NCBI RefSeq assembly: GCF_026262505.1
Contig: NC_067205.1
Span: forward strand, 15,562,001 to 15,626,000
Source of the DNA: Trichomonas vaginalis G3
Lineage: Eukaryota > Parabasalia > Trichomonadida > Trichomonadidae
Length of the DNA stretch: 64,000 bases
Reading direction: 5' to 3'
Shown in pieces: positions 62,976-64,000 of this stretch (position 1 is the stretch's first letter; each line of letters begins with the position of its first letter). Below the pieces are notes generated by a model, which was given only the letters and a program-made list of their open reading frames with translations, did no database searches and had not been told where the DNA came from. A program made the position numbers and the translations under genes.

Positions 62976-64000
62976 TATAGATTTATATATAGATGTTTGT
63001 TATAATAAATATATTATTTGTAATTTTCATGATAATGAATAATTTTTTTCGATTTTTTCTTAATGAATAGAATCAAATCTTTATAAATAATATCTGGTTA
63101 AAGATACATTCTATATTTCTCTAGTATATTGGAAAATTCAAAATCGAAGGAACCTTTACAAAACGATAATTTTTAAAAAAATCAATATTTGCAACTTGAA
63201 GACCAACTTATATTGCTCAACTTAGTGAGAAAAATTGTAACGATTGCACATTACATGATTACTATTTTTAATAGGCATGCCAATGATTATATTTATTCTA
63301 AATTTGAATAAATTTCCAAAATATATAAATAATTGCGAGAATACATCAAAACGCTCGCGAAGTTGTTAAATTTCAATATACAAATGTAATATACTTCACA
63401 AACAGTATAATATCGTCTTGGAAACAATGAATGATATTATGTTGCATTTTTCATGAAATTGAAGGTAGGACATATGTACAAATAGCATGTCGATGAAGAT
63501 ATGATCAAATATTCTGTCTAAGCCAAATTTGGCTGCCTAATTTTTTGTTCAATTAAGGTCATTTTAAAGGATAAGCAACAAATTTAAAATTTATAATACT
63601 ATTAACTTTAAAAATAAGATTCTAGTAATAGATTTATTCGTAAAATTTGGCATAGCATTCAGGTCAAAAATGTGTCTTGTTGGTCGGATTAAATATATAG
63701 ATAAGTATGTATATGTTGTCAACTAAATCACTTAAACTTTGAATAAAATTGAATTCAATATTTGTGTAGTATTCAAATTTTGGAACCGATTTGAGCATAA
63801 AATCATTCTTAAATTATATATTTATAAATTATTTGAACGATCTGAAGTAAAATAAATTGAATGGCGTTGCTTTTTATATTGAGAGCAAACCTTTTACGTT
63901 ATGACTGTATTCATGAGCGTATTAAAATAGATATAATAAAATAAAAAATTCAAAAATGGGACTTTTGACAATGACGTTTGGTGGAAAAGTTTAAAAACAC
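62976..64000. other. AT-rich stretch to the window end, nothing recognised
   Basis: No gene, RNA gene or repeat recognised. Confidence 0.6.

Overview
This is nuclear DNA of a trichomonad (parabasalid) protist, probably Trichomonas or Tritrichomonas. The evidence is very AT-rich intergenic DNA, short intron-less genes, TCA-type initiator motifs a few bases upstream of start codons, ankyrin arrays of the KEIAELL/GANIN type, two-repeat Myb proteins, a surface protein with a Pro/Thr stalk and an NPxY tail, and abundant Maverick/Polinton DNA. The species call is inference; the trichomonad call is firm.

Layout. 1-945: decayed ankyrin gene. About 945-7990: an old, broken Maverick (Mav1) with a truncated integrase, a fibre with a phage tail-collar-like end, a capsid-associated candidate, small membrane-active proteins and a wrecked Dam-type adenine methyltransferase. 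8000-16800: transposon graveyard, with a 4.26-kb element bounded by a 20-bp inverted repeat and an 8-bp duplication, a 121-bp satellite, a 122-bp hairpin tandem repeat and a 1.04-kb element flanked by TTAA. 16.8-18.6 kb: an N-lobe-less kinase fragment, tRNA-His(GTG) and a glutathione peroxidase.

18585-40367 is a three-element nest. A roughly 550-bp MITE (8-bp duplication ATCGCACT) carries a TTAA element (18775-19813) and a complete 20,185-bp Maverick (Mav2, 19942-40126; 723-bp terminal inverted repeats starting AG, 6-bp duplication TCTCAT). The right-hand part of Mav2 holds replication and integration genes (primase-helicase, integrase, family B polymerase). The left part holds virion-type genes (capsid candidate, packaging ATPase, small amphipathic proteins, fibre) and a KilA-N protein. 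Many Mav2 genes carry single-base frameshifts, several in homopolymer runs, although the ends look young. Maverick genes of both elements are preceded by a T-rich stretch ending in (A)TAAATG, unlike the host initiator. Iteron arrays flank the primase-helicase gene in inverted orientation.

40.4-64 kb: sparse host genes (two Myb proteins, a ubiquitin-like protein, a two-pass membrane protein, an ERGIC3/Erv46-like cargo receptor, a tetraspanin-like protein and a small parabasalid-type protein), a surface-protein pseudogene split by an insertion, a foldback element, further inverted repeats and decayed tRNA-like sequences.
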